The notes under the pieces were generated by a model, which saw only the letters and a program-made list of their open reading frames with translations, ran no database searches and had not been told where the DNA came from. 39,665 nucleotides of DNA from an uncultured Collinsella sp. (GTDB lineage: Bacteria > Actinomycetota > Coriobacteriia > Coriobacteriales > Coriobacteriaceae). The stretch lies in NCBI GenBank assembly GCA_905199225.1, contig CAJKFS010000021.1:1-39665 (forward strand), given 5' to 3'. A program made the translations under genes and the position numbers. Of the stretch, positions 16,217 to 23,814 are shown piece by piece (position 1 is the stretch's first letter; each line of letters starts with the position of its first letter).

Positions 16217-17319
16217 TACGCAACACCCTCATACAAAGCAAGCGTCCTTTGGACGACGCTGTTCCAGTCATAGCCATTAATCGCGCGGTCACGTGCCATG
16301 GCGCCCAGCCTCTCCGCTTGGGCAGAATCCGCTATCAGGCCTTCAAGCACGTCGCGCAGCGCCCCCGCGTCTCCGTGTGGGAACGTGAGCCCGCAACCCT
16401 GCAGAACATCCGCGCACTCGGGAATATCCGAGGTAACGCATGCCGCACCGTGAGACATGGCCTCCAGCAAGCTCATGGGCAGGCCCTCAACGTCGGAGGG
16501 GAGCGCGTAGCAATACGCGTTGGAGTACAGCTCGGAGAGCAGGTTGCCCTCAACGTGGCCGGTAAAGAGCGCGCGGGGGTCGGACGCGGCAGCCTCTTTG
16601 AGCGCCACGGCGTAGTCGTCCGTATCGGAGGAGTCGCCCGCGATAACCAGGCGCTTATCCGTCTTTACCTGCTTGTACGCCTCCACCAACAGTTCCGGTC
16701 GCTTCTCGGGCACAATGCGACCGAGGTAGAGGACATAGGAGCCCTGGGTGAGCCCCAAGCGCTCGGAGATCTCCTTCGCGGGAAGATCCGCCTCGGGAGT
16801 GATGCCGTTGGGAATGAGCGTAGCCTCGCGGCCGTAAGCCTCCTTGAAGTACTCCTGATTGCCCCGGGAAAGCACGATGAGCGCATCCGCGCACTTGGCC
16901 GCCGTCGCCTCGCCGAACTTGATGTACTTGGAAGCCAAGCCGCCCCATTTTGCACGCTGCCAGTCCAGGCCGTGGATCGTTGCCACGGTCCTGATGTCCG
17001 CGGAACGCGCAAAACGAAGGGGGACACACGGCCCCTCTGCGTGATAGTGAATTACGTCTGCCCCGTCTTTGATGGCGGCCCTTGTTGCGGCAAAGCTGCT
17101 CGTGAGCGCAGAGAGCCCCTTGATGTCCAGAGCCTTTACGGGAACGATGCGGTAGCCATCCTTCTCGTAGGGCTCGGAAGGAGCTCCTTCGCCCATACGG
17201 TCGTAGCAGGTTACTTGGTGACCAAGGTCTGCCATACGGCGAGCAAGCTCGCCTACCACCACTTCTACGCCGCCCTCGCGCGAACCCGTTCTCTTTTGGC
17301 CTATCATGGCGATGCGCAT
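16216..17319 (-). CDS. family 4 glycosyltransferase
   Basis: This 367-residue GT-B enzyme starts MRIAMIGQKRTGSREGGVEV, the opening of the WcaC/RfaB-like subgroup acting on EPS intermediates. VIHYHAEGPCVPL and TVATIHGLDWQRAKWG lie in the acceptor domain. LYLGRIVPEKRPELLVEAY, LVIAGDSSD and ALPSDVEGLPMSLLEAMSHG form the donor domain. The ATG at 17319 follows the sugar-transferase stop by one base; a GTG at 17331 is an alternative. It likely adds the second sugar to the lipid carrier, since it directly follows the initiating transferase gene; this is inference from order. Confidence 0.92.
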   Translation of the reverse strand: MRIAMIGQKRTGSREGGVEVVVGELARRMADLGHQVTCYDRMGEGAPSEPYEKDGYRIVPVKALDIKGLSALTSSFAATRAAIKDGADVIHYHAEGPCVPLRFARSADIRTVATIHGLDWQRAKWGGLASKYIKFGEATAAKCADALIVLSRGNQEYFKEAYGREATLIPNGITPEADLPAKEISERLGLTQGSYVLYLGRIVPEKRPELLVEAYKQVKTDKRLVIAGDSSDTDDYAVALKEAAASDPRALFTGHVEGNLLSELYSNAYCYALPSDVEGLPMSLLEAMSHGAACVTSDIPECADVLQGCGLTFPHGDAGALRDVLEGLIADSAQAERLGAMARDRAINGYDWNSVVQRTLALYEGVA

Positions 17320-17320
17320 G

Positions 17321-18103
17321 CTACACGGCACCTTCCCCAGAGAACATCGTCTTCAGCGTGCCGAATATCAACCGCAGGTCCTGGCGCAGGCTGCGATTCT
17401 CTATATAGCGAAGATCCAGCTCAACCATTTCGTTGAAGCCCAGGTAGCTGCGGCCCATTACCTGCCAAGGACCGCTGCAGCCGGGTTTTACCGCCAGGCG
17501 CTTCATGTCGTGCTCGCTGTACAGGGCAACCTCGCGCGGCAGGCCGGGGCGCGGGCCAATGAGGTTCATTTGGCCCAAGAACACGTTGATGAGCTGGGGC
17601 AGCTCGTCGATGCTGTGCTTGCGAATGAAGTTACCCACACCGGGAATAATGCGCGGGTCGTGCTTCATTTTAAACATGGGGCCAGTGGCCTCGTTTTGGG
17701 CCTGCAAGTCCTTGAGCATTTGGTCTGCGTTGGGAACCATGCTGCGGAACTTGTAGATCTTAAACAGGTAGAACGTGCCGTCTTTGCGCACGCGGCCCAC
17801 GCGCCACTGTGAATATAGGGGGCTGGCGCCCGGGCTCTTTATGCAAATGACCACGCTCAGAATTACCCCGGGAATAAAGAGCAACACCAGGGCTCCGCCG
17901 GCGGCGACAATGTCCACCGTACGCTTAACAACGCGGTAGAGCCTGTGCCCAAGCTCGGGCTTCACGCCGGAGTTGGCACCGCGCAGCATCTTGTACGCTT
18001 CTTCGTTTGTAAGGTAATCCCCCGCAGCACCGGCTGCGGCAGTGACGGAATTCGCCGTGGCGGCCGTGCGCGTCTCCCGCGCGCCCTGTGCCATGGTCAT
18101 CAT
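17321..18103 (-). CDS. initiating sugar-phosphate transferase (undecaprenyl-phosphate)
   Basis: This bacterial sugar transferase (260 residues from the ATG at 18103) loads the first sugar-1-phosphate onto undecaprenyl phosphate. A single hydrophobic segment (VDIVAAGGALVLLFIPGVIL) precedes the catalytic domain. The domain has PLYSQWRVGR, FKIYKFRSMVPNA, IRKHSIDELPQLINVFLG, MNLIGPRPGLPREV and KPGCSGPWQVMGRS. This is the short monotopic form without the five-helix N-terminal domain of WcaJ. GGAG lies 6 bases before the start; the frame stays open further upstream but runs into the NusG-like gene. It is the first biosynthetic gene of the operon. The sugar is not predictable with confidence. Confidence 0.93.
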   Translation of the reverse strand: MMTMAQGARETRTAATANSVTAAAGAAGDYLTNEEAYKMLRGANSGVKPELGHRLYRVVKRTVDIVAAGGALVLLFIPGVILSVVICIKSPGASPLYSQWRVGRVRKDGTFYLFKIYKFRSMVPNADQMLKDLQAQNEATGPMFKMKHDPRIIPGVGNFIRKHSIDELPQLINVFLGQMNLIGPRPGLPREVALYSEHDMKRLAVKPGCSGPWQVMGRSYLGFNEMVELDLRYIENRSLRQDLRLIFGTLKTMFSGEGAV

Positions 18104-18168
18104 CGTAGGCTCCAAGAGCCCCTCCCCCGATACTTTTTGCCTTCGGTCGTCCGCTTGCGAGCTTGCAG

Positions 18169-18714
18169 CTAGGCGATCGCTCTTCTGTGATTGCGCATGG
18201 CGCGCTGCTCGTTTGAAAGCACCGCAAGGCCAACGCGGGTGGTTACGCGTCGGCCGCACAGGTTGAGCTCCAAAAAAGCTGTGCTTTTGCGTCTGTTAAT
18301 GGTTTTGATAAGGCCTTCGTGGCCCAGTAGCGGACCAGCGGTTACTACGACCTGGTCGCCATCTTTTAGGGCCTCGCTCATGGGCACTACGCGGTCTCCC
18401 CTATTGGTAAAACTGCCAATGAGCTGGGTCTCTTCTTTTGCCAGCGGCACAAACTGACCGTCCTGGGAAAGCACCCGGGCAAAGTCGTCCATGCGCAGCA
18501 GGTACTGTTGCACGGTCCGAGGATCTGCCGTATCGCAGATGAGATAACCGGGAAAGAGCGGCTTGGTCGTGACAATCCATTCGCCGTGTACCTTGATCTC
18601 GGTTTGATATTGGGGATAAAAGAGCTCTTGCATGGCACTCGCCGGCACCACGCGCTCGATGCGCTCGCGCATTACGTCTTCGCGACCGTTAATGACCTGG
18701 ATCACATACCACAC
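18169..18714 (-). CDS. LoaP/UpxY-type specialised NusG antiterminator
   Basis: This 181-residue NusG paralogue has an NGN domain (WYVIQVINGREDVMRERIER, then KPLFPGYLICDT) and a C-terminal KOW domain (DGDQVVVTAGPLLGHEGLIK). Proteins like this (LoaP, UpxY, RfaH-like) act on RNA polymerase as it transcribes one long operon and prevent early termination. Its place as first gene of a roughly 18-kb polysaccharide operon is the classic location. The GTG at 18714 gives the usual NusG start MWYVIQ and has a G-rich ribosome site upstream; a GTG at 18723 is the other choice. A strong hairpin lies in the leader 200 bases upstream. LoaP is the best guess because this family reads an RNA hairpin and occurs in Actinobacteria and Firmicutes. 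Confidence 0.88.
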   Translation of the reverse strand: MWYVIQVINGREDVMRERIERVVPASAMQELFYPQYQTEIKVHGEWIVTTKPLFPGYLICDTADPRTVQQYLLRMDDFARVLSQDGQFVPLAKEETQLIGSFTNRGDRVVPMSEALKDGDQVVVTAGPLLGHEGLIKTINRRKSTAFLELNLCGRRVTTRVGLAVLSNEQRAMRNHRRAIA

Positions 18715-18914
18715 GAGCACCACCCCCCTTGCTGTCTTACGTGTGGCTCACGGGGTTTTGATATGGCTCCGCCAGGGCGCTTGTGCGCGAAGGCGCTCCA
18801 TATTCAAACACCTGAGCCCAGTCAGACAAGCACGTGGCTCTGCCCCACCGTGAACGGTATGTATAAAAGCAGCGCTGAAGCTGAAGGCACGTATCGCAAG
18901 ATTGCCTACAACCT

Positions 18915-18974
18915 CAGCTGGCTGCGTGCGAACCAGTCAAGAGAGTTCAAAACTGGTCCGCACGCAAACAGCTG
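18915..18974 (-). promoter_or_regulatory. leader RNA hairpin, candidate antiterminator-recruitment element
   Basis: Arms 18952-18974 (5' side in the RNA) and 18915-18937 pair over 23 positions: 20 Watson-Crick pairs, two G.U wobbles and one U-C mismatch, with a 14-base loop. The two imperfect positions that become G.U pairs do so only in the minus-strand RNA, which argues that this strand is the functional transcript. There is no T-run after it, so it is not a plain terminator. It lies about 200 bases upstream of the LoaP-like start. Confidence 0.8.
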
Positions 18975-19175
18975 AAGGACTGCTACGTTTTGGCATGCAA
19001 TCAATTAATTTTTTGCACTAAAGAATTAACTCAATTCAAATAAACAACGTCGCATGACTTCTTTATTGGAGCTCGTGGTGTTTCTGGCACCGCCGTTACG
19101 GCCGGATGCTGATCAACCCTGCACTTTGTGACTTGCTGAAGCCGTGAGCACAGTTGAGCTCATGTAACGATAGGT

Positions 19176-19204
19176 ATCCTAGCACAAGCTGTTAGTGAAA
19201 CCAA
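19176..19204 (-). promoter_or_regulatory. candidate promoter of the polysaccharide operon
   Basis: A TAGGAT -10 box (19181-19176) with an upstream TG extension lies 17 bases from a TTGGTT -35 box (19204-19199). The match is moderate. It is placed well upstream of the leader hairpin and in the right direction. The AT-rich patch at 18990-19070 is the main rival. Confidence 0.35.
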
Positions 19205-19453
19205 TTTGGGCTGCGTTGGACAACATATCGTTCATTTGACGTGCTTAAGGGGGTTGTTTTGGAATGTTGTTCACGTTGGCGCAGGTTATTGGGTTGCTGG
19301 CGATGATTAAGGGCGCTCCTGATGCCCAAACAGAACGGCGAAGAGTACTGATAATCGCGCTTGGCTAACAAACTATGTACAGACATGAGAAATAAATTGT
19401 GCAATTTTTTGTTGGAGCGTGCGAGGGTTTGTGGTGCGAGGTGTTTTGGCATG

Positions 19454-19484
19454 AAAAAAGGCCTTCGGAATTCCGAAGGCCTTT
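19454..19484 (-). terminator. terminator after tRNA-Ala
   Basis: Arms 19458-19468 and 19473-19483 form an 11-bp perfect stem with an AATT loop. In the minus-strand RNA a run of U follows (19459-19454). It lies 11 bases past the tRNA 3' end and insulates the polysaccharide leader. Confidence 0.93.
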
Positions 19485-19494
19485 ACATTCACGA

Positions 19495-19570
19495 TGGTGG
19501 AGACGAGGGGGATCGAACCCCTGACCTCTTGACTGCCAGTCAAGCGCTCTCCCAGCTGAGCTACGCCCCC
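19495..19570 (-). tRNA. tRNA-Ala(GGC)
   Basis: The sequence folds into a full cloverleaf: acceptor GGGGGCG/CGTCTCC, D arm GCTC/GAGC, anticodon stem CTTGA/TCAAG with loop CTGGCAG (anticodon GGC) and T arm AGGGG/CCCCT with loop TTCGATC. The G3.U70 wobble, the main alanine identity element, is present. The discriminator is A, and CCA is encoded at 19497-19495. A promoter and a terminator flank it, so it is a single-gene unit. Confidence 0.97.
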
Positions 19571-19583
19571 GTGACGAGGAGAT

Positions 19584-19612
19584 ACTATAGGGGAATGTTT
19601 GCGGGGATGCAA
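19584..19612 (-). promoter_or_regulatory. promoter of tRNA-Ala
   Basis: A TATAGT -10 box (19589-19584) lies 17 bases from a TTGCAT -35 box (19612-19607), 14 bases before the tRNA 5' end. Spacing and -10 are good. Confidence 0.7.
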
Positions 19613-19643
19613 GAGATTTTTTGGGGTTGTTGCCCTACCTCAC

Positions 19644-19774
19644 GGGTTTTCCTGGGACGGGGCAGAAATAATCACTCTTCGAGCGATTATTTCTGCCCAC
19701 CGTCCCGATAAAACCCTGATGGGACGGTTAAACACTTGCTAGGCGATTATTTCTGCCCCGTCCCGATAAAACCC
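19644..19774. repeat. intergenic inverted and direct repeat
   Basis: A left arm at 19644-19675 (core GGGACGGGGCAGAAATAATC) is the inverse of two right arms at 19684-19716 and 19743-19774 (core GATTATTTCTGCCCC...GTCCC). The two right arms are direct repeats of each other. A smaller stem ACCGTCCC/GGGACGGT (19699-19706/19721-19728) is nested. It lies between the thiamine pyrophosphokinase stop and the tRNA promoter and codes for nothing. It resembles REP/BIME-type or small MITE-type elements. Confidence 0.85.
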
Positions 19775-19789
19775 TCACGCGGCGATGCC

Positions 19790-20431
19790 TTACTTGTAGA
19801 GGTAGGCGATCGCGATGCCTTGGTGGACTTGGATCTTGGCCGTTTCCCTGACGACATTTGAGATGCCTGTGTCGGCTAACAGACCTAGGGGGCTGTGATC
19901 TAGTTCCCACTCTAGGCCGTGTTCGCTTACCTTGGTGTTGGGAGCGATGGCGATGATGGAGAAGGTTTTGCCTTCGGCGCCCTCGATGGTCCAGCTCTCG
20001 TCCTGGTGCAGGATTCTGGCCGTTACTTCGTCTTCTTCGATCCAGACGGGGGCGTCCGCATAGCCTGCCAGTAGCCCTAACACGGACAGGGCCATGTCAG
20101 GGCGTCCACCAGTGGCGCAGGTCACAACCACTTCGGCACCCGGCCATCGACGGCGGACGGAATCGAGCGCAAGCGCCAGATCGGTATAGTCCTTGTAGGG
20201 GTCGTGACGCTCAACTTCAAAGTCGGTGGCAGCATCGACCAACGCGCGACCCGCATCGCTCACCGTGTCGGCATCTCCCACATACACGTCGCAGCCTAGC
20301 CCCGCGCCCAGAAGCGCGTCGAGCCCGCGGTCCACGGCTACAACGTGGTCGCACTTCCCCGCCAGTTGACGCAGCAGATCCGCGCTCGCCACCACGGGCG
20401 AACCGCAGACCACTAATACCTTGCAAGCCAC
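19790..20431 (-). CDS. thiN: thiamine pyrophosphokinase
   Basis: This 213-residue enzyme transfers pyrophosphate from ATP to thiamine to give thiamine diphosphate. The N-terminal domain has VVAVDRGLDALL, CDVYVGDADTVS, then HDPYKDYTDLALAL and the VTCATGGRPDMALSVL metal/substrate loop, all in the order expected for the TPK catalytic domain. The C-terminal beta domain includes FSIIAIAP and the TGISNVVR segment before the end. Length is normal. The start is a GTG at 20431, 10 bases after the HAD hydrolase stop, so the two genes are probably cotranscribed. No TPP riboswitch was seen. Confidence 0.87.
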   Translation of the reverse strand: MACKVLVVCGSPVVASADLLRQLAGKCDHVVAVDRGLDALLGAGLGCDVYVGDADTVSDAGRALVDAATDFEVERHDPYKDYTDLALALDSVRRRWPGAEVVVTCATGGRPDMALSVLGLLAGYADAPVWIEEDEVTARILHQDESWTIEGAEGKTFSIIAIAPNTKVSEHGLEWELDHSPLGLLADTGISNVVRETAKIQVHQGIAIAYLYK

Positions 20432-20440
20432 AGCTCTCGC

Positions 20441-21130
20441 CTATCCCTCAAACGAAAGCACGCGGGCCAGGTCCAGGTCCTCATAACTGTCGATAAAGAT
20501 GTCGCAGTTGTCGCGAACCTCATCACGCTCCATACGGCCGTGCGGGTCATAGATGCCCACGCGCTTAAAGCCGGCGGTGCCAGAGCTCTTTAGGCCAAAG
20601 ACGGCGTCCTCAAACACCCATGCACGCTCAAACTTGTGCCCATGGCGCTCCTCCAGACGACGCAGCGCCAGCTCGTACACATCGGGGAACTGCTTGGAGC
20701 GGCCCGCCTCGCCTGTGGTGGTCACAAACTCCATGTATGCATCGAGCCCGGCGCCAGCAAGGGCGAACTGCACCAACTCGGCCGGCGTGGACGTGGCCAC
20801 GCACATGGCAATACCGGCCTCCTGTGCCTGCTTCAAAAATGCAAGCAGGCCCTCGCGTGGCGGCACCTTGGAGTAGCCATCGATCAGGATGTCGCTCAAC
20901 TCGCGGTAGAGCTCCTCGCCATTTTCACCAATGTCCCAGGTGTCGTGGTAGGCCTGGCACTCATCCTCGAGCGACAAATGTTCAAACTGGGCAAAATCGT
21001 CGACCGTCACGTCAACTCCGTGGCGGTGCAATAACTCTGGCTGGGCATAGGCCCAAACGGGGGTGCTATTAACCAGCGTGCCGTCGCAATCGAAAATAAA
21101 AGCGACATTGGGGGCGGCGGTCTGGGACAT
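20441..21130 (-). CDS. HAD-superfamily hydrolase (phosphoglucomutase-like subfamily)
   Basis: This protein (229 residues from the ATG at 21130, with GAAAGG 7 bases upstream) carries the HAD motifs in order: FIFDCDGTLVN (nucleophile Asp and acid Asp), CVATSTPAE (motif II), a Lys in GRSKQFPDVY (motif III), and VFEDAVFGLKSSGTAGF (motif IV). The cap lies between motifs I and II, as in phosphoglycolate phosphatase and beta-phosphoglucomutase. The substrate is not predictable. The promoter of this gene contains a LacI-like operator shared with the glycogen genes, so a sugar-phosphate substrate is an attractive guess. Confidence 0.85.
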   Translation of the reverse strand: MSQTAAPNVAFIFDCDGTLVNSTPVWAYAQPELLHRHGVDVTVDDFAQFEHLSLEDECQAYHDTWDIGENGEELYRELSDILIDGYSKVPPREGLLAFLKQAQEAGIAMCVATSTPAELVQFALAGAGLDAYMEFVTTTGEAGRSKQFPDVYELALRRLEERHGHKFERAWVFEDAVFGLKSSGTAGFKRVGIYDPHGRMERDEVRDNCDIFIDSYEDLDLARVLSFEG

Positions 21131-21163
21131 AAACGAACCTTTCGATGTCAAATGGTAAACATC

Positions 21164-21191
21164 CTGATAAAAACGTTTTACCAAACGTCAA
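21164..21191 (-). promoter_or_regulatory. HAD-gene promoter overlapped by a LacI-like operator
   Basis: A TTGACG -35 box (21191-21186) and a TATCAG -10 box (21169-21164) are 16 bases apart. The spacer is filled by an 18-bp pseudo-palindrome at 21166-21183 (GATAAAAACGTTTTACCA) centred on CG, the usual form of LacI/GalR operators. A further half-site TGGTAAAC is at 21153-21160. A repressor here would block the promoter directly. Confidence 0.5.
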
Positions 21192-21214
21192 ACTAACAAT
21201 CTTGAAACCCTAAT

Positions 21215-21264
21215 TGGTAAAACTGTCAAGAGTTTTACCATCGCAAATCTGCCAGTGGTATAAA
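21215..21264 (+). promoter_or_regulatory. candidate glgB promoter and inverted-repeat operator
   Basis: TGGTAAAACT (21215-21224) and AGTTTTACCA (21231-21240) form a perfect 10-bp inverted repeat with a 6-base spacer. The right half includes a TTACCA -35 box (21235-21240), 18 bases from a TATAAA -10 box (21259-21264). The half-site is the same as in the HAD-gene operator. The remaining 200 bases to glgB look like a leader without a recognisable riboswitch. Confidence 0.5.
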
Positions 21265-21461
21265 CATGGCGCTCACCGATTAAAAGCCACCGCAAATCCA
21301 CTTTCGTTCATAAAACTAACGTACAGGTGTTATCGTAGTTTCTGCCGAAAGTTCCACCGAGCACGCGAAGTGGAACGAATCATAGAACAATCGCCGTCCC
21401 TTCGATTCGTGCAGCCCTGGACCTTTCGCATTTAGTCACCAAGGCAACACGCTGCCGCGTC

Positions 21462-23720
21462 ATGATGGGATCAAACGTGAGCGATACAAAGCTGAAGCCA
21501 GTAATCAAAAAGCCCGCAACCCGCAAGCCGGCTCCGCACGCACCGGAGCTCTCCAAGGACGATGTCTATCTGTTTGGCATTGGCATGTGGGAGCGCAGCT
21601 GGGAAAAGATGGGCGCGCACCCCGATACGCAGAACCGTACGCGCGGCTGGCGTTTTTGCGTTTGGGCGCCCGACGTAAAGAGCGTCCATGTCATTGGTGA
21701 ATTTAACGACTGGGATGAAGAAGCCAACCCGCTGGTGCCCGTGCATACGAGCGCTATCTGGGAAGGCTTTATTCCTGGCGCCGAGCAGGGCCAGCTCTAT
21801 AAGTACCTCATCGAGACCAACGAGGGCGAAAAGCTCTACAAGGCCGATCCATACGCCTTCAAGGCCGAGTGCCCTCCGGGTACCGCGAGCGTGCTGTGGA
21901 CCCTCGACGGCTATAAGTGGAACGACGGCGCGTGGCTCAAGCGCCGCGCCGGCCACAACCACATGTCGCAGCCGCTCAACATCTATGAGGTGCATATTGG
22001 CTCGTGGAAGCGCCACGGCGACGCACCACAGGGCGAGCCCGACGAGTACGGCAACTATCCCGGCCCCATGGATCCCTTCCCCGCGCAGCGCGGCGAGTTC
22101 TACACCTACGATGACCTGTCGGTGGAGCTCGTGGACTACGTACGCGACATGGGCTATACGCATATCGAGGTCATGCCGCTCATGGAGCATCCCTTCGATG
22201 GCTCCTGGGGTTACCAGACGACCGGCTACTATGCCGCCACGTCGCGCTACGGCGACCCGCAGCAGCTCATGCACTTTATCGATGCGTGCCACGAGGCGGG
22301 CATCGGCGTGATCATGGACTGGGTGCCCGGCGGTTTTTGCGCCGACTCCCACGGCCTTGCCACCTTTAACGGCCATATGCTGTTTGAGCACGAGATTCAT
22401 CCCAACTGGGGCACGCATAAGTTCGATTTCGCCCGCGGCGAGGTCCGCTCATTCTTGGTCTCCAACGTGCTGTACTGGCTTGAGAACTTCCACGTGGACG
22501 GCATTCGCATGGACGGCGTGTCCAGCATGCTGTACCTCAACTTTGGCATCGATGATCCCGTCCAAAAGAAGTTCAATAAGTACGGTACCGAGGAGGACCT
22601 GGACGCCAGCGCGTTTATCCGCCAGGTCAACTGCGCCGTGGAGGCCCATTTCCCCGACGTGATGATGATGGCCGAGGAGTCCACCGCGTGGCCGCTCGTG
22701 ACCTATCCGCCGCAGGACGGCGGCCTGGGCTTCCACTATAAGTGGGACATGGGCTGGATGAACGACACCCTGCACTACATGCAGACCGATTTTCCCTGGC
22801 GCCCCGGCAACCACGGCCTGCTCACGTTCTCCATCATGTACGCCTTTACCGAGAACTTCATCTGCCCGCTGAGCCACGACGAGGTTGTGCACGGCAAGTG
22901 CTCGCTCATCGGCCGCATGCCGGGCGACTGGTGGCGCCAGTTTGCCGGCCTGCGCACGCTCGCCTTCTACCAGATGACTCACCCCGGTGCCAAGCTCAAC
23001 TTTATGGGCAACGAGATCGGCCAGTTTATTGAGTGGCGCTACTACGAGTCTATTCAGTGGTTCTTGACCGAGCAGTACGAGACCCACCGTCATCATCAGG
23101 CGTTTATCAAGGCGCTCAACCACCTGTACACCGCCGAGCCCGCCCTGTACGAGCGCGGCTACACCGACGACGGCTTTACCTGGATCGACGCGGACAACTC
23201 CAAGCAGTCCATCGTGAGCTTTGTGCGCCAGGGCGAGGACGTCGATGACGACCTGGTGATCCTGATCAACTTTGACCCGGCGAGCTACGAAAGCTTCCGC
23301 GTGGGCGTGCCGCGCGAGGGCGACTGGGAGGTCATCTTCGACTCCGACCGTCCCGAGTTTGGCGGCAGCGGCTATGCCGGCGAGGAACCCTACACCTGCT
23401 CGAGCGAGCCCTATCCCTGGAACGGGCAGATGGACTCCATCGAGATTAAGGTGCCCGGTCTGGCAGGCGTGGTGCTTAAGCGCCGCGGACCCAGCAGCTA
23501 TAAGCCGCCCTTGGTTGAGAAGCCCAAGAAGGCGACGCGTAAGCGCACGTCCTCGGTAAAGCCCAAGCCCGCGGCTGCTAAGAAGACTGCGGCAAAGGCG
23601 AAGACTGCCAAGTCTGCCACCAAGCCCGCTTCCAAGACCACGGCCAAGAAGGCGGCCACCAAAAAGACTGCTCCCAAGGCCAAGGCAGCTGCTGTTAAGG
23701 CTCCTGCCAAGAATGCGTAA
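21462..23720 (+). CDS. glgB: 1,4-alpha-glucan branching enzyme with basic C-terminal tail
   Basis: This GH13 enzyme introduces alpha-1,6 branches into glycogen. A CBM48-like domain (near residues 60-140, FCVWAPDVKSVHVIGEFNDW) is followed by the catalytic barrel: DWVPGGF, DGIRMDGVSSMLY with the nucleophile D351, MMAEESTAWP (acid near 405) and PLSHDEVVHGK (near 473). NEIGQFIEWRYYESIQWFL and the C-terminal beta domain follow. The enzyme proper ends near residue 680. The last 72 residues are a Lys/Ala/Thr tail of histone H1 type, not usual for GlgB. The first ATG (21462) lacks a clear ribosome site; a GTG at 21477 is possible. It is the first gene of the glg operon. Confidence 0.96.
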   Translation: MMGSNVSDTKLKPVIKKPATRKPAPHAPELSKDDVYLFGIGMWERSWEKMGAHPDTQNRTRGWRFCVWAPDVKSVHVIGEFNDWDEEANPLVPVHTSAIWEGFIPGAEQGQLYKYLIETNEGEKLYKADPYAFKAECPPGTASVLWTLDGYKWNDGAWLKRRAGHNHMSQPLNIYEVHIGSWKRHGDAPQGEPDEYGNYPGPMDPFPAQRGEFYTYDDLSVELVDYVRDMGYTHIEVMPLMEHPFDGSWGYQTTGYYAATSRYGDPQQLMHFIDACHEAGIGVIMDWVPGGFCADSHGLATFNGHMLFEHEIHPNWGTHKFDFARGEVRSFLVSNVLYWLENFHVDGIRMDGVSSMLYLNFGIDDPVQKKFNKYGTEEDLDASAFIRQVNCAVEAHFPDVMMMAEESTAWPLVTYPPQDGGLGFHYKWDMGWMNDTLHYMQTDFPWRPGNHGLLTFSIMYAFTENFICPLSHDEVVHGKCSLIGRMPGDWWRQFAGLRTLAFYQMTHPGAKLNFMGNEIGQFIEWRYYESIQWFLTEQYETHRHHQAFIKALNHLYTAEPALYERGYTDDGFTWIDADNSKQSIVSFVRQGEDVDDDLVILINFDPASYESFRVGVPREGDWEVIFDSDRPEFGGSGYAGEEPYTCSSEPYPWNGQMDSIEIKVPGLAGVVLKRRGPSSYKPPLVEKPKKATRKRTSSVKPKPAAAKKTAAKAKTAKSATKPASKTTAKKAATKKTAPKAKAAAVKAPAKNA

Positions 23721-23814
23721 CAAAGGCGTTACCACTGTAATTACCCGCCCCGCCGGGGCGTAGGATACATGTCATAACCGTTCCGGGAGAAACATCCCCG
23801 GGGGAAAGGAACGT

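Larger units (their letters stand above)
18715..19453. other. long leader/promoter region of the polysaccharide operon
   Basis: This 739-base stretch lies between the tRNA terminator and the NusG-like gene. No convincing gene is seen on either strand. It is AT-richer than the surroundings, especially 18990-19070. It contains a candidate promoter (19176-19204) and the strong hairpin (18915-18974), both oriented for minus-strand transcription. The transcript would carry a leader of about 450 bases. Confidence 0.6.

Noticed and set aside
19571..20450. TPP riboswitch near the thiamine pyrophosphokinase gene
   Set aside because: No CTGAGA/ACCTGA-type core was found upstream of the gene or of the HAD gene.
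20441..21130. Naming the HAD protein beta-phosphoglucomutase
   Set aside because: The HAD motifs fit the wider subfamily, but the specific substrate-binding motifs of beta-phosphoglucomutase were not recognised.
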